In this document: one piece after another, positions 1 to 7,966 of the stretch
Layout: every line of letters begins with the position of its first letter
Numbering within the stretch: the stretch's first letter is position 1
The notes under the pieces: generated by a model
What the model was told of the DNA's origin: nothing
The model's database searches: none
The model's input: only the letters and a program-made list of their open reading frames with translations
Origin: Candidatus Cloacimonadota bacterium
Lineage (GTDB): Bacteria > Cloacimonadota > Cloacimonadia > Cloacimonadales > TCS61
DNA length: 37,125 bases
Reading direction: 5' to 3'
NCBI GenBank assembly: GCA_021157525.1
Contig: JAGGWK010000011.1
Location: 1-37,125, forward strand
Position numbers and translations under genes: made by a program

Positions 1-402
1 CACACAAATCCTCATAACTTCTCCCGTTCAGTTCTTTTTTTGCTTAGCTGATACGAAGAAGCGCATTCGGTTTTTTTTTGTCAAACAGTTTTAGTAGTTT
101 TTTACATTCGGGATTATTTTGCACAAGTTTATCGATATATTGAGTTACCCATTCTTCTTCTGTTTTTTTGTACACTTTTCGTGTTCATTCGGGGTTTCTC
201 ACTATCGGCTCAGCTTATTGCATGTATTCGGCAAAGGCCGGAGAAGATGGGTGTTTTCCGCATATTCAGTGGTTTATATTACATGTTATTTTGCAGACTT
301 TTGGAAACATGCGGGGTTTTCTCTTCAATACCCCAGCGCCATGACTCACAACCCCATAGACCCGAGGCTGTTATGTGATAAGCTGAGAAAATTCCAAGGC
401 AC
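1..402. other. Intergenic, no protein gene
   Basis: No reading frame here has a ribosome binding site or recognisable protein family. The long plus-strand frame that begins at 119 runs on as the antisense of the prolyl isomerase gene and is rejected as a shadow. The stretch is T-rich up to about 180. From 209 to 387 it holds several nested inverted repeats, listed separately as a candidate structured RNA. Nothing else is recognised. Confidence 0.6.
209..387. ncRNA. Candidate structured RNA (unassigned family, strand unknown)
   Basis: A perfect 10-bp inverted repeat (CTCAGCTTAT at 209-218 with ATAAGCTGAG at 378-387) encloses about 160 bases. It can be lengthened by six pairs, three of them G-U on the plus strand (219-224 with 372-377). 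Inside it are compatible helices TTCGG/CCGAG (227-231 with 362-366), ATGGG/CCCAT (247-251 with 353-357), and two hairpins, CATGTT/AACATG (282-287 with 306-311) and GGGGT/ACCCC (313-317 with 330-334). The size and the long closing stem with an asymmetric bulge are reminiscent of 6S RNA, but I do not recognise conserved 6S, tmRNA, SRP or RNase P sequence elements. No promoter or U-tract terminator is obvious on either strand, so this is only a candidate. Confidence 0.22.
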
Positions 403-428
403 AAAAAAAGCCGGCTTTTCAGCCGGCT
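403..428 (-). terminator. Intrinsic terminator of the prolyl isomerase gene
   Basis: An 8-bp perfect stem (AGCCGGCT at 409-416 and 421-428) with a TTTC loop is followed on the minus strand by a run of seven T (A at 403-409 on the plus strand). It lies 20 bases past the stop of the minus-strand gene ending at 449. Confidence 0.9.
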
Positions 429-448
429 GTATCTATTGTGATCTGTGT

Positions 449-2230
449 TTAGTATCCAAATTGAGAGCGGTTATCCACGATATTGGCTTTTTCCATGATG
501 TCGCGGTACCATTCATTCAGATGATCTGTTTCAGCTTTTTCCTGAGCGGCTTTCATCAAGCTTTCTTTTTCAGCTTCGAATTTTTCCATATCTGGTTTTG
601 TACGCTTGGTTATGTAGGCGATATAGGCGCCTTTGTCGTCTTTTATGAGGGAGGTGAATTCACCTTCTTCTTTTTCCAGCATGGCGTTGTTCAGCTCATC
701 TACCCGTCGAATACGTGGGATGCTGCTGTTAAACTTCACATCGGTTGCTTCAACTATTTCCCATCCTTCTTTGGAAGCTGCAGCCATGTAGTTATCTGGT
801 GTGTTTGCGCTAATGAATGCTTCGGCCTTTTCGATAACGGCTTTTACCTGTTTTTCCCGTTGAGCCAGGTTATGGATGCGTTTTTTCAGATCTTCGAAGG
901 GCTGGTAGTGCTCACCCACTTTGTAGGAAACTTCAGGGATGAGGAAGTTGCCTTTGTGGTCTTCCACTACTTCGTGGAGGGTTCCCACTTTGTGGGTGAA
1001 GGCAAACTGCGTCATACCTTCGATTTTGTACATATTATTGGGGTATTGGCTGGACTCGTAGAATTCCATAGTCTCTTCTACCTGATATCCCAGCTCTTCA
1101 GCAGCCTTTTCCAGTCCTACTTCCTCGGCCCGATCATAGACATCCTGTGCAAGGATGGCAAGGTGTTCTTTGGTGATAGTGGAAGGTTCTTCTTTGAGGA
1201 GGATATGGCTGGCGTGAACTTCTTTTTCACCAGCGTCGTTTGTGCGGATGCCGAGAACCTTGATGATGTGCCAGCCGAATTGTGTGCGAACGGGAAGGCT
1301 GATATCGCCGACCTTCATAGAGAATGCTTTTTCCGCAAATTCGGGAACCATGCGGTTTTTGGTAAACCAGCCGAGGTCGCCGCCCTTTGCAGCAGAGCCA
1401 TCTTCAGAATATTCCCTGGCGATGTCCTCGAAAGGTATTCCGCTATAGATTGCCACTTCAAAGAGCGAGTCGATGCGGGCTTTCACCACATTTTTATCAG
1501 CGTCGCTGGCTTCGTTCACTATTTTCACAAACTTATATTTCCGTGCGGGATCTTTTTTGTATTCCTCTTTATGAGCATTATAGTAGGCCAGCTCGTCTTC
1601 TTCCGTGATGTCGAATTTGTCGATTTTGTTCATATCGAAGAAAATGATCTGAGCGTCGGCGCTGTTGTGCTGGTTTATGTACTGTTCTCTCACTTCATCT
1701 TCGGTGATTGTGGCTTCGGCTTTTACAGCGTCGAAGAGCTTTTCATAGGGAAGGCTTCCACGATAATAATCCTCCAGCATGGAAGCGAATTCTTCGTTGG
1801 AATACAATATTTCTTTGTATTTTGCTTCATCAAAGACGCCATCGGTTTGGAATCCGGGATTGCTTTTGATGTCGTCACCGGGGTTTTTCATCTTTTCCAG
1901 GACGTCTTCGGTAGAAACCTTGATTTTACGTGCTTTTATTTCTTTGTCATACACGGTTGACTGTACCAGTTTGTTCCAAGCTGAATCAACGATTTGCCCT
2001 TCGGTGTTTTCATCGATGGTAGCGTCTGGGTTTTGTTGTAAATACGTCGCATATTCGTTTTCTACATATTGCTGAAAGGCGTCGGCGGTGATTGTCTTTC
2101 CGGCAATTTCGCCCAAATGAACCTTTTTTTGAAATACTCCACTCACTCCCATCATTGCATAACCGATAATAAAAACCGCCGCAATCACGATAATGATCCA
2201 CGATGAATGTCTTCTTAAACCTTGAAACAT
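449..2230 (-). CDS. SurA/PpiD-like peptidylprolyl isomerase, membrane anchored
   Basis: Predicted envelope folding catalyst of 593 residues. A single N-terminal membrane segment (about residues 11-30) would anchor it in the inner membrane with the rest in the periplasm, as in PpiD. Residues 40-200 resemble the SurA/PpiD N-terminal chaperone region. A parvulin rotamase domain lies at about 225-330 and contains the typical stretch around GGDLGWF, the MVPEFAEKAF segment and FGWHIIKV. It runs straight into a second HASHILLK-type start at about 343, which suggests a second, poorly conserved rotamase-like unit, as seen in many PpiD proteins. The ATG at 2230 is preceded by a GGAGG ribosome binding site. 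It is a monocistronic gene with its own terminator, divergent from rpsU. The parvulin assignment is secure; PpiD versus SurA-like naming is less so. Confidence 0.85.
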   Translation of the reverse strand: MFQGLRRHSSWIIIVIAAVFIIGYAMMGVSGVFQKKVHLGEIAGKTITADAFQQYVENEYATYLQQNPDATIDENTEGQIVDSAWNKLVQSTVYDKEIKARKIKVSTEDVLEKMKNPGDDIKSNPGFQTDGVFDEAKYKEILYSNEEFASMLEDYYRGSLPYEKLFDAVKAEATITEDEVREQYINQHNSADAQIIFFDMNKIDKFDITEEDELAYYNAHKEEYKKDPARKYKFVKIVNEASDADKNVVKARIDSLFEVAIYSGIPFEDIAREYSEDGSAAKGGDLGWFTKNRMVPEFAEKAFSMKVGDISLPVRTQFGWHIIKVLGIRTNDAGEKEVHASHILLKEEPSTITKEHLAILAQDVYDRAEEVGLEKAAEELGYQVEETMEFYESSQYPNNMYKIEGMTQFAFTHKVGTLHEVVEDHKGNFLIPEVSYKVGEHYQPFEDLKKRIHNLAQREKQVKAVIEKAEAFISANTPDNYMAAASKEGWEIVEATDVKFNSSIPRIRRVDELNNAMLEKEEGEFTSLIKDDKGAYIAYITKRTKPDMEKFEAEKESLMKAAQEKAETDHLNEWYRDIMEKANIVDNRSQFGY

Positions 2231-2386
2231 ATTGTATCCTCCACTCTAATATCCGGAATTATCATTTGTGCAATAACTGAAAGGGATGTTTTTTATTCAA
2301 GTTTTTTTTTGGGAATGGTAAAAATAGACTGAAATCCGCAATTTTTCATCTTTGTCCGGATTATCTTTAATTCGGGGAATTCATGC

Positions 2387-2392
2387 TTGACA
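2387..2392 (+). promoter_or_regulatory. Candidate -35 box for the rpsU operon
   Basis: A perfect TTGACA lies 53 bases before the rpsU start codon, in the divergent region between the prolyl isomerase gene and rpsU. No good TATAAT follows at 16-18 bases; only an A/T-rich TTTAAATTTAA stretch (2406-2416). The -10 element is therefore unassigned. Confidence 0.4.
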
Positions 2393-2445
2393 CAAATGCC
2401 AGATGTTTAAATTTAAGCTCTTTAATAAAAGGGAGGTGATTGCGA

Positions 2446-2658
2446 GTGCCAAAAGTAATAGCACGTGATGGCGAACCATTTCAGGTTCTCTTGCGCCGTT
2501 TCAAAAAATCCTGCGAAAAAGCTGGGTTGTTGTCGGACATAAAAAAGAATAATTATTTTGAAAAACCGACGGTTGAACGCCGCCGCAAAGCAAAAGATGC
2601 ACGCAGAAAAGCTTTGAAGCTGATGCGTAAGCAGGCGCGGTTTAACCGCTCATTCTAG
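2446..2658 (+). CDS. rpsU: 30S ribosomal protein S21
   Basis: A 70-residue basic protein of the small ribosomal subunit that contacts the 3' end of 16S rRNA and helps initiation. The N-terminal MPKVIARDGEPF, the central RRFKKSCEKAG and the EKPTVERRRKAK segment are diagnostic for S21. A TTG at 2440 would add two residues, but GTG at 2446 gives the family N-terminus (MPKV) and sits nine bases after a strong GGAGG (2432-2436), so GTG is chosen. It is the first gene of an rpsU-yqeY-cvpA-mutS2-dnaG-rpoD cluster, the usual head of the macromolecular-synthesis operon. Confidence 0.95.
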   Translation: MPKVIARDGEPFQVLLRRFKKSCEKAGLLSDIKKNNYFEKPTVERRRKAKDARRKALKLMRKQARFNRSF

Positions 2659-2662
2659 CCCG

Positions 2663-3100
2663 ATGATCGCGCAGATTTCCAAAGATATTATTGCAGCACT
2701 GAAAGCCAAAGATAAAGCGTTGCTGACGGTGCTGCGATCCTTAAAATCTGCTGTCCAATATCAAGCAATTGAGAAGGGCACAGCATTGACCGATGCAGAA
2801 GTGATCTCTGTGTTACAGTCACAGGTGAAAAGCCGCATTCAGGCGATAGAGCTTTATCGTAAGGGTGGGCGTGATGACCTTGCAGAGCAGGAGGAACGGG
2901 AAGTCGCTATAATAAAGAGATATCTTCCCACTCCCCTTACTGCCGATGAGCTGGAGGCCGAAGTTGCTGCCATGGTGGCAGAGCTCCATGCATCCAGTAT
3001 GAAAGATATGGGCTCTGTGATGCGCGCGCTGAAAGAAAAACTGGGATCCCGGGCAGAGGGAAAAGCCCTTAGCTCTCTGGTGAGGGGCGCTCTCCAATAA
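2663..3100 (+). CDS. yqeY: GatB/YqeY domain protein
   Basis: A 145-residue YqeY-family protein, which corresponds to the C-terminal helical tail domain of GatB (the Asp-tRNA/Glu-tRNA amidotransferase B subunit) as a stand-alone protein. The TVLRSLKSA motif near the N-terminus, YRKGGRDDLAEQEEREVAII and RYLP at the middle, and the C-terminal MGSVMRALKEKLGSRAEGK are the typical family blocks. Free-standing YqeY is thought to bind tRNA, but its cellular role is not established. It begins four bases after the rpsU stop without its own clear ribosome binding site, so translation is probably coupled. The rpsU-yqeY pair is widely conserved. Confidence 0.9.
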   Translation: MIAQISKDIIAALKAKDKALLTVLRSLKSAVQYQAIEKGTALTDAEVISVLQSQVKSRIQAIELYRKGGRDDLAEQEEREVAIIKRYLPTPLTADELEAEVAAMVAELHASSMKDMGSVMRALKEKLGSRAEGKALSSLVRGALQ

Positions 3101-3131
3101 GTTTCTTTGACGCGTCATTATCGATCTTTAC

Positions 3132-3157
3132 AGGGGGCCCTTGAGTTCCCCTTTTTG
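3132..3157 (+). terminator. Possible weak terminator or attenuator between yqeY and cvpA
   Basis: AGGGG (3132-3136) can pair with CCCCT (3148-3152) and is followed by TTTTTG. The stem is only five pairs with an 11-base loop, so it may act as a partial terminator inside the operon and not as a full stop. Confidence 0.35.
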
Positions 3158-3194
3158 TCTTTAATAAAAGTGCAACCTCAGGTGGAGGCAGAGG

Positions 3195-3881
3195 ATGAAT
3201 ATTGTTGATATTATTCTAAGTGTGTTTCTCCTTTTACTTTTTTATCGTGGCTTCAGGCGGGGCTTCATCGGAAGCATCGTCTATCTTTTGGGGCTTTGGG
3301 GAACTATTTTTGTCATGAGGCAATATTCCTACCGTGTTGCACACCTGCTCTCTGCACATATTCGTCTGGATGCAACAGCCGCTTCGGTGTTGGGCTATGT
3401 TATCACCATTGTCCTTTGTCTTGTGGTTATCAGGTTGGTCATCAAGCTGATAAACAGCATACTGGACGCGATACATCTCAATTTGATCAACCGTATTTTC
3501 GGCGGTGTCTTTGCCTCATTCAACGGCGTGTTGCTGCTGGCTGTTATGTTGCTCATTATCGGGCTGTTTACCGGTGTAAATAAATTGGATATGGAAAGCA
3601 AAGCCAACAATGCCGGGGTCATTGCACAGGTTCAAGGATCGGTAAATGAGATAGTGGAAAGTGCTGGCGAAGACAATGCACTACTGAAGAAAACCCTGTC
3701 AGAGCTAAATCCTACCGGTGCAGCAACGGGGCTCAAAAGGATGTTGGTTGATGATGAAGATGTAAAGAAATCAAAAGAATTTTCCCGCAAAGTGTCGAAG
3801 TTTACTCAGGATTCTGTGATCTTGAGTTGGGCTCAGAAACTCACCGATCTGATAATCCGCAAAAGCAGTGTGGTGTACTAA
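3195..3881 (+). CDS. cvpA: CvpA family membrane protein
   Basis: A 228-residue inner-membrane protein with four predicted hydrophobic helices at about 4-24, 28-46, 65-86 and 100-124, followed by a soluble tail of about 100 residues. The N-terminal VDIILSVFLLLLFYRGFRRG is typical of the CvpA (colicin V production) family; YRGFRRGF is its hallmark. The family's molecular role is not settled; it is linked to envelope stress and, in Escherichia coli, to colicin V secretion. The start has a good GGAGG-type site (3182-3187). A cvpA gene directly upstream of mutS2 is a common arrangement in many bacteria, which supports both calls. Confidence 0.85.
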   Translation: MNIVDIILSVFLLLLFYRGFRRGFIGSIVYLLGLWGTIFVMRQYSYRVAHLLSAHIRLDATAASVLGYVITIVLCLVVIRLVIKLINSILDAIHLNLINRIFGGVFASFNGVLLLAVMLLIIGLFTGVNKLDMESKANNAGVIAQVQGSVNEIVESAGEDNALLKKTLSELNPTGAATGLKRMLVDDEDVKKSKEFSRKVSKFTQDSVILSWAQKLTDLIIRKSSVVY

Positions 3882-3895
3882 TAAAAAGATATATA

Positions 3896-6238
3896 ATGAG
3901 ATCATTTAAACAACTGGAATTTGACAAGATACGCACTGATATTGCATCAGAGTGCCACTCTGTTGCAGGCAGGATGCATGCTGCCCACATTACTCCCGGC
4001 ACCACTATTACCGCTATTCGCCGCAGTCTGGCTCTTCATGCCGAGATGCAGGCTTTGCTCCGGGAAAACCTTAGTTTCTCCTTTGAATATCTCACCGACG
4101 TCACCCCCCTGCTGTCTGCTCAACAGCACCAAACCTTCGATTTTGTCGAATTTCGCTCTATCATCTATTCTCTGGCTATCGCAAATAACATTCTCCACGC
4201 TGAAGCCGATTGGCAGGACTTCCCGGTTTTTAATCACCTTCGCAGCCGCCTTACTGCCTTTGACGATCTGGAACAACGTTTTAATAAGATTTTTTCTCCT
4301 GATGGCGAGGTGCTGGATTCCGCATCTCCCGAGCTCAAGCGCATCCGTCAAAGACATCGCAAAGTGCGCAAAGACATCTCTGCTGTGCTGCAAAAAAAGA
4401 TGGAAGACTATGATGCCGATAAATTGCTCCACGACCGTATTATCACCCAGCGAGACGGCCGCTTTGTAATACCGGTAAAAGAGGGTGCTCCTTCCTTCGT
4501 CTCAGGTATTGTGCATGGTCGCTCAGGCAGTAAGTCTTCAGTGTATATCGAGCCTCAGGAAGTGGTGAGCTACAACAACGAGATAGGGATGCTCAGCGAT
4601 GAAGAGAAACAGGAGATTTTCCGCATTTTCACCGAGTTTACCGCAGCCATTCGTCTGCGTGGGGATGCCATCATCACTACCACCGAACTGTTGGCAAGGA
4701 TGGATTTCCACTTTGCCGTTGGCCGTTTTTCAAATGCCATCGGTGCCAGCATTCCCGAGATTTCACCGGATCCGGTGATCAAGCTTTCCCGGGCCCGGCA
4801 TCCGTTACTCATCAAAAATCTGGGATCCATCAAAAAGGTGATTCCCTTCGATCTGGAGCTGGGAAGCGATTATCGGCTTCTGCTCATCTCCGGTCCCAAT
4901 ACCGGCGGCAAAACCGTTACTCTGAAATCCGTGGGATTACTTACCATGATGGCTCTTTCCGGCTTACCCATACCTGCCGACTCGGGTAGCGTTATCGGCA
5001 TCTTTCACCGGGTGTTTGCCGATATCGGAGACCAGCAATCTCTGGAAGATGCCCTCAGCACCTTCTCGTCACATATCAAAAACATCGAAGAAATGGTGAA
5101 AGTCGGGGATGTCCGCACGCTGGTGCTCATCGATGAAATAGGTGCCGCTACCGACCCCGAGCAGGGATCGGCTCTGGCTCAAGCCATCCTTGAAGAGCTG
5201 GTATCCCGCAATGTGTTGGGGGTGATCACCACTCACTACACCGCACTGAAAATCTACGCAGAGCAAAGTTCTCAATGCATCAATGCTGCCATGCAGTTTG
5301 ATCCTCAGAATCACATACCCACCTACCAATTTAAGCTGGGACTGCCGGGGAACAGTTTCGCCATAGAGGTTGCATCCCGTCTGGGACTGGATGCTGCGCT
5401 GATAAACCGGGCCAATGAGCTTACGGGAAATCAGAATGTGGAGCTCACGGAATTGTTGAAAAAAATGGGTGAGGAGAAGGCCAATCTTTCTCGGGAATAC
5501 TATCAATATCAGCTGAAAAACCGGCTTTTGGAGATGAAAGTAAGTGAGTATAAGGCAAAAATCGACGGCTTTGAGGCGGAGAAAAAACAGCTGAAAAAGA
5601 AATCTCTGAAGGAGGCCAGGGAATTTTTGACGACTTTGCAAAAAGAGCTGAACAAGGAAATCGAAAACATCCAGAGTGAAAACCGGCAAAAGCGGAAGCG
5701 GGGCCTCAGCCAGACCTTGAAAAAAGTGAATGACATGAATGTGCAGTATGGCGAGAAAATCCAGCAACTAAGCGGAACTGCATTGATGCCGGTGACCGAT
5801 CCTCAGGTGGGGATGACGGTGTGGATAAAGGATATCGAAGTCGAAGGGGACATCTGCGAAGTCTCACGAAATGCGGTAAAAATTGATTTAGGTGGGATGT
5901 ATTTCACCACCGATATTGCTCAATTGTATTATCCACGAGGGGAAAAGAGCTCTGCTAAGATGGCTGTCTGCACCACGGTTCCCGAGACAAAACAGGCGCG
6001 GCTGGAACTGAAACTTCTGGGGCTTACCTTTGACGAAGCGCGCCCTCTGGTGGATGAATTTATAGACGATGCGTTGGTGAATGGCCTGAAATTTGTGCGC
6101 ATCGTCCATGGCAAAGGCACCGGTGCATTGCGCAGTAAAGTGCGTATGCACCTACGCAGAAATAAGAAAATCCAGGATTTCTTTACTCCCGCCCCAGAAG
6201 CCGGAGGTGATGGTGTAACGGTAGTTACGCTGCTTTAG
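3896..6238 (+). CDS. mutS2: Endonuclease MutS2 (MutS family ATPase with Smr domain)
   Basis: A 780-residue DNA- and ribosome-associated ATPase. The core and lever helices occupy about 1-310, the ATPase about 320-520 with Walker A GPNTGGKT near 333 and Walker B LVLIDEIG near 408, a charged coiled coil about 520-620, a small KOW-like barrel about 637-680, and a C-terminal Smr nuclease domain about 700-780 with the HGKGTGALR signature. In known MutS2 proteins the Smr domain cuts nucleic acid; roles include suppressing homologous recombination and rescuing collided ribosomes. The ATG at 3896 matches the family N-terminus (MRSFKQLEFDKI); an in-frame upstream ATG at 3827 lies inside cvpA and is rejected. 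The ribosome binding site is weak. It lies 14 bases after cvpA and 8 before dnaG. Confidence 0.95.
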   Translation: MRSFKQLEFDKIRTDIASECHSVAGRMHAAHITPGTTITAIRRSLALHAEMQALLRENLSFSFEYLTDVTPLLSAQQHQTFDFVEFRSIIYSLAIANNILHAEADWQDFPVFNHLRSRLTAFDDLEQRFNKIFSPDGEVLDSASPELKRIRQRHRKVRKDISAVLQKKMEDYDADKLLHDRIITQRDGRFVIPVKEGAPSFVSGIVHGRSGSKSSVYIEPQEVVSYNNEIGMLSDEEKQEIFRIFTEFTAAIRLRGDAIITTTELLARMDFHFAVGRFSNAIGASIPEISPDPVIKLSRARHPLLIKNLGSIKKVIPFDLELGSDYRLLLISGPNTGGKTVTLKSVGLLTMMALSGLPIPADSGSVIGIFHRVFADIGDQQSLEDALSTFSSHIKNIEEMVKVGDVRTLVLIDEIGAATDPEQGSALAQAILEELVSRNVLGVITTHYTALKIYAEQSSQCINAAMQFDPQNHIPTYQFKLGLPGNSFAIEVASRLGLDAALINRANELTGNQNVELTELLKKMGEEKANLSREYYQYQLKNRLLEMKVSEYKAKIDGFEAEKKQLKKKSLKEAREFLTTLQKELNKEIENIQSENRQKRKRGLSQTLKKVNDMNVQYGEKIQQLSGTALMPVTDPQVGMTVWIKDIEVEGDICEVSRNAVKIDLGGMYFTTDIAQLYYPRGEKSSAKMAVCTTVPETKQARLELKLLGLTFDEARPLVDEFIDDALVNGLKFVRIVHGKGTGALRSKVRMHLRRNKKIQDFFTPAPEAGGDGVTVVTLL

Positions 6239-6246
6239 AGCGCATT

Positions 6247-7956
6247 ATGGAAGAATCGAAAATTAAAGAAATTATGGAGCGCAACAACATTGTTGATGTG
6301 ATCGGTGGCTATTTCCCACTAAAAAAAAGCGGAAACAGCTACAAGGCCTGTTGTCCCTTTCACGACGAGAAAACCGCATCCTTTGTGGTAAATGAAAAGA
6401 AGCAGATTTTTAAATGTTTTGGCTGTGGCAAAGGAGGAACGGTAATCACCTTTGTGCGGGATTATGAAAAAATCTCCTTCATCGATGCAGCCAAAAAGCT
6501 GGCTCAGCGGGCTGGGATTCCCTGGACCGATTCGCCCCAGCAGAAGAAGAAGCGTACCAAGCGGGATTTGATTTACCAGGTGTACGCCCTCACGACGCAG
6601 TTTTATCAGGAAAACCTCACAACAGGCGGGGATGCAGCGATGGATTATCTGCGGAGCAGAGATCTCTCACAGGAAACCGTGGAAAAATTTCAGCTGGGTT
6701 ACGCCATGGACAGCTTTGGAGGATTGAAGAACTTTCTGCTGAAAAACAGCATTAACGACAAGATTTTTGAATTAACCGGACTTTTCGGATTTAATCAACG
6801 GGGCAGCTACGATCTGTTTCGTCACCGTCTGATGTTTCCCATCCACGACTACACCGGGAGGGTAGTAGCCTTCAGCGGTCGTGTACTGGATGCAGATCAG
6901 CGGGGCGGGAAGTATGTAAATTCGCCCACCACGGAAATTTATACCAAGGGAAAGGAACTCTACGGTCTCTTTGCCACCCGCTATGAAATGGGGCGTAAAG
7001 GCTTTGCTCTGATTTCCGAAGGAAACCTGGATTTCTTGCGTCTGTATGAATGTGGTTTTGTGAATTCCGTGGCCTCTCTGGGTACAGCCTTCACCGATTC
7101 TCAGATTACCTTGCTGCGCCGCTACACGTCGAATTTCACCTTTATTTACGATGGTGACAAGGCGGGACGCAAAGCTGCTGTTCGGGCCGCCATCAGTTCA
7201 CTTCGGTTGGGATGCAATGTACGTATTGTGGAATTGCCCGCCGATGAAGACCCCGATTCCTTCTTGAAAAAAAATGGGTCCCAGGCGTTGCAGGGGCTTA
7301 TTGATGATGCTAAAACCCTGGCAGCATTTTTGAAGAAAGACAGCAGTTTGGGGTTATCGGACAGAGCCAAGATAGAGCAATTGGTAGAAGCGGCTGGTTC
7401 GATGAGCGATATGTTACAGCGAGACCTTTTTTTACGTACCATCTCTGAAGAATTTCGCATTCCGGAAAAAACCCTGCGATCCCGTATGAAACCAGTGAAG
7501 GCCACGGTTGAAGTGGGGGCACAAGCTCCTGCATCCAGCTATGAGCCAGAGCGGGAATTGCTGAAAATCCTCTTATCCAACAATTGCTTAGTGAAAAATG
7601 TTGCCGATCAAATCGATTCCTCTTACTTTTTAAAAAGGAGATATAAAGACATTTACGAGGTATTATTGGAAAATGAAGAAGCCCCGGATAGGATAGCAGG
7701 GCTGTTAAATGCAGAGGAGTTGAATGATACTACACAGCTCATTATCGAGCTTATGATGGAGCATGTGGCAAAGGCGGAGACGCTGGATGATCAGGTGCGG
7801 GAGATGCAGATTCGGAAGTATCTGCATGAGCTGGATGCTGTAAACAAGGGGATAGCCGCCGGGGAACCCCATCCTGAACTATATGAAAAAAAGAAAGAAA
7901 TACTACATACTCTGCGTGGGTGGGGTGTGAAAATCGTGAGAAAAACCTTATATTAG
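6247..7956 (+). CDS. dnaG: DNA primase
   Basis: Synthesises RNA primers for replication together with DnaB helicase. It has 569 residues, close to the usual 580-600. An N-terminal CHC2 zinc finger carries ligands C36, H39, C57 and C60. The RNA-polymerase core follows, with a TOPRIM fold: the acidic EGNLD motif near 257 replaces the commoner EGYMD but keeps the catalytic glutamate, and YDGDKAG near 300 supplies the metal-binding aspartates. A helical DnaB-binding region occupies the C-terminal 150 residues and is poorly conserved. The gene lies eight bases after mutS2 and ten before rpoD, with no strong ribosome binding site of its own, so coupling to mutS2 translation is likely. dnaG-rpoD adjacency is the classic core of this operon. 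Confidence 0.95.
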   Translation: MEESKIKEIMERNNIVDVIGGYFPLKKSGNSYKACCPFHDEKTASFVVNEKKQIFKCFGCGKGGTVITFVRDYEKISFIDAAKKLAQRAGIPWTDSPQQKKKRTKRDLIYQVYALTTQFYQENLTTGGDAAMDYLRSRDLSQETVEKFQLGYAMDSFGGLKNFLLKNSINDKIFELTGLFGFNQRGSYDLFRHRLMFPIHDYTGRVVAFSGRVLDADQRGGKYVNSPTTEIYTKGKELYGLFATRYEMGRKGFALISEGNLDFLRLYECGFVNSVASLGTAFTDSQITLLRRYTSNFTFIYDGDKAGRKAAVRAAISSLRLGCNVRIVELPADEDPDSFLKKNGSQALQGLIDDAKTLAAFLKKDSSLGLSDRAKIEQLVEAAGSMSDMLQRDLFLRTISEEFRIPEKTLRSRMKPVKATVEVGAQAPASSYEPERELLKILLSNNCLVKNVADQIDSSYFLKRRYKDIYEVLLENEEAPDRIAGLLNAEELNDTTQLIIELMMEHVAKAETLDDQVREMQIRKYLHELDAVNKGIAAGEPHPELYEKKKEILHTLRGWGVKIVRKTLY

Positions 7957-7966
7957 GGGAGAATAG

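Noticed and set aside
181-378. 65-codon open frame on the plus strand in the first intergenic region
   Set aside because: No ribosome binding site, no similarity recognised, and it overlaps the inverted-repeat structure.
119-1960. 613-codon open frame on the plus strand
   Set aside because: Antisense of the PpiD-like gene; very rich in Phe and Cys, no ribosome binding site, no recognisable domain.
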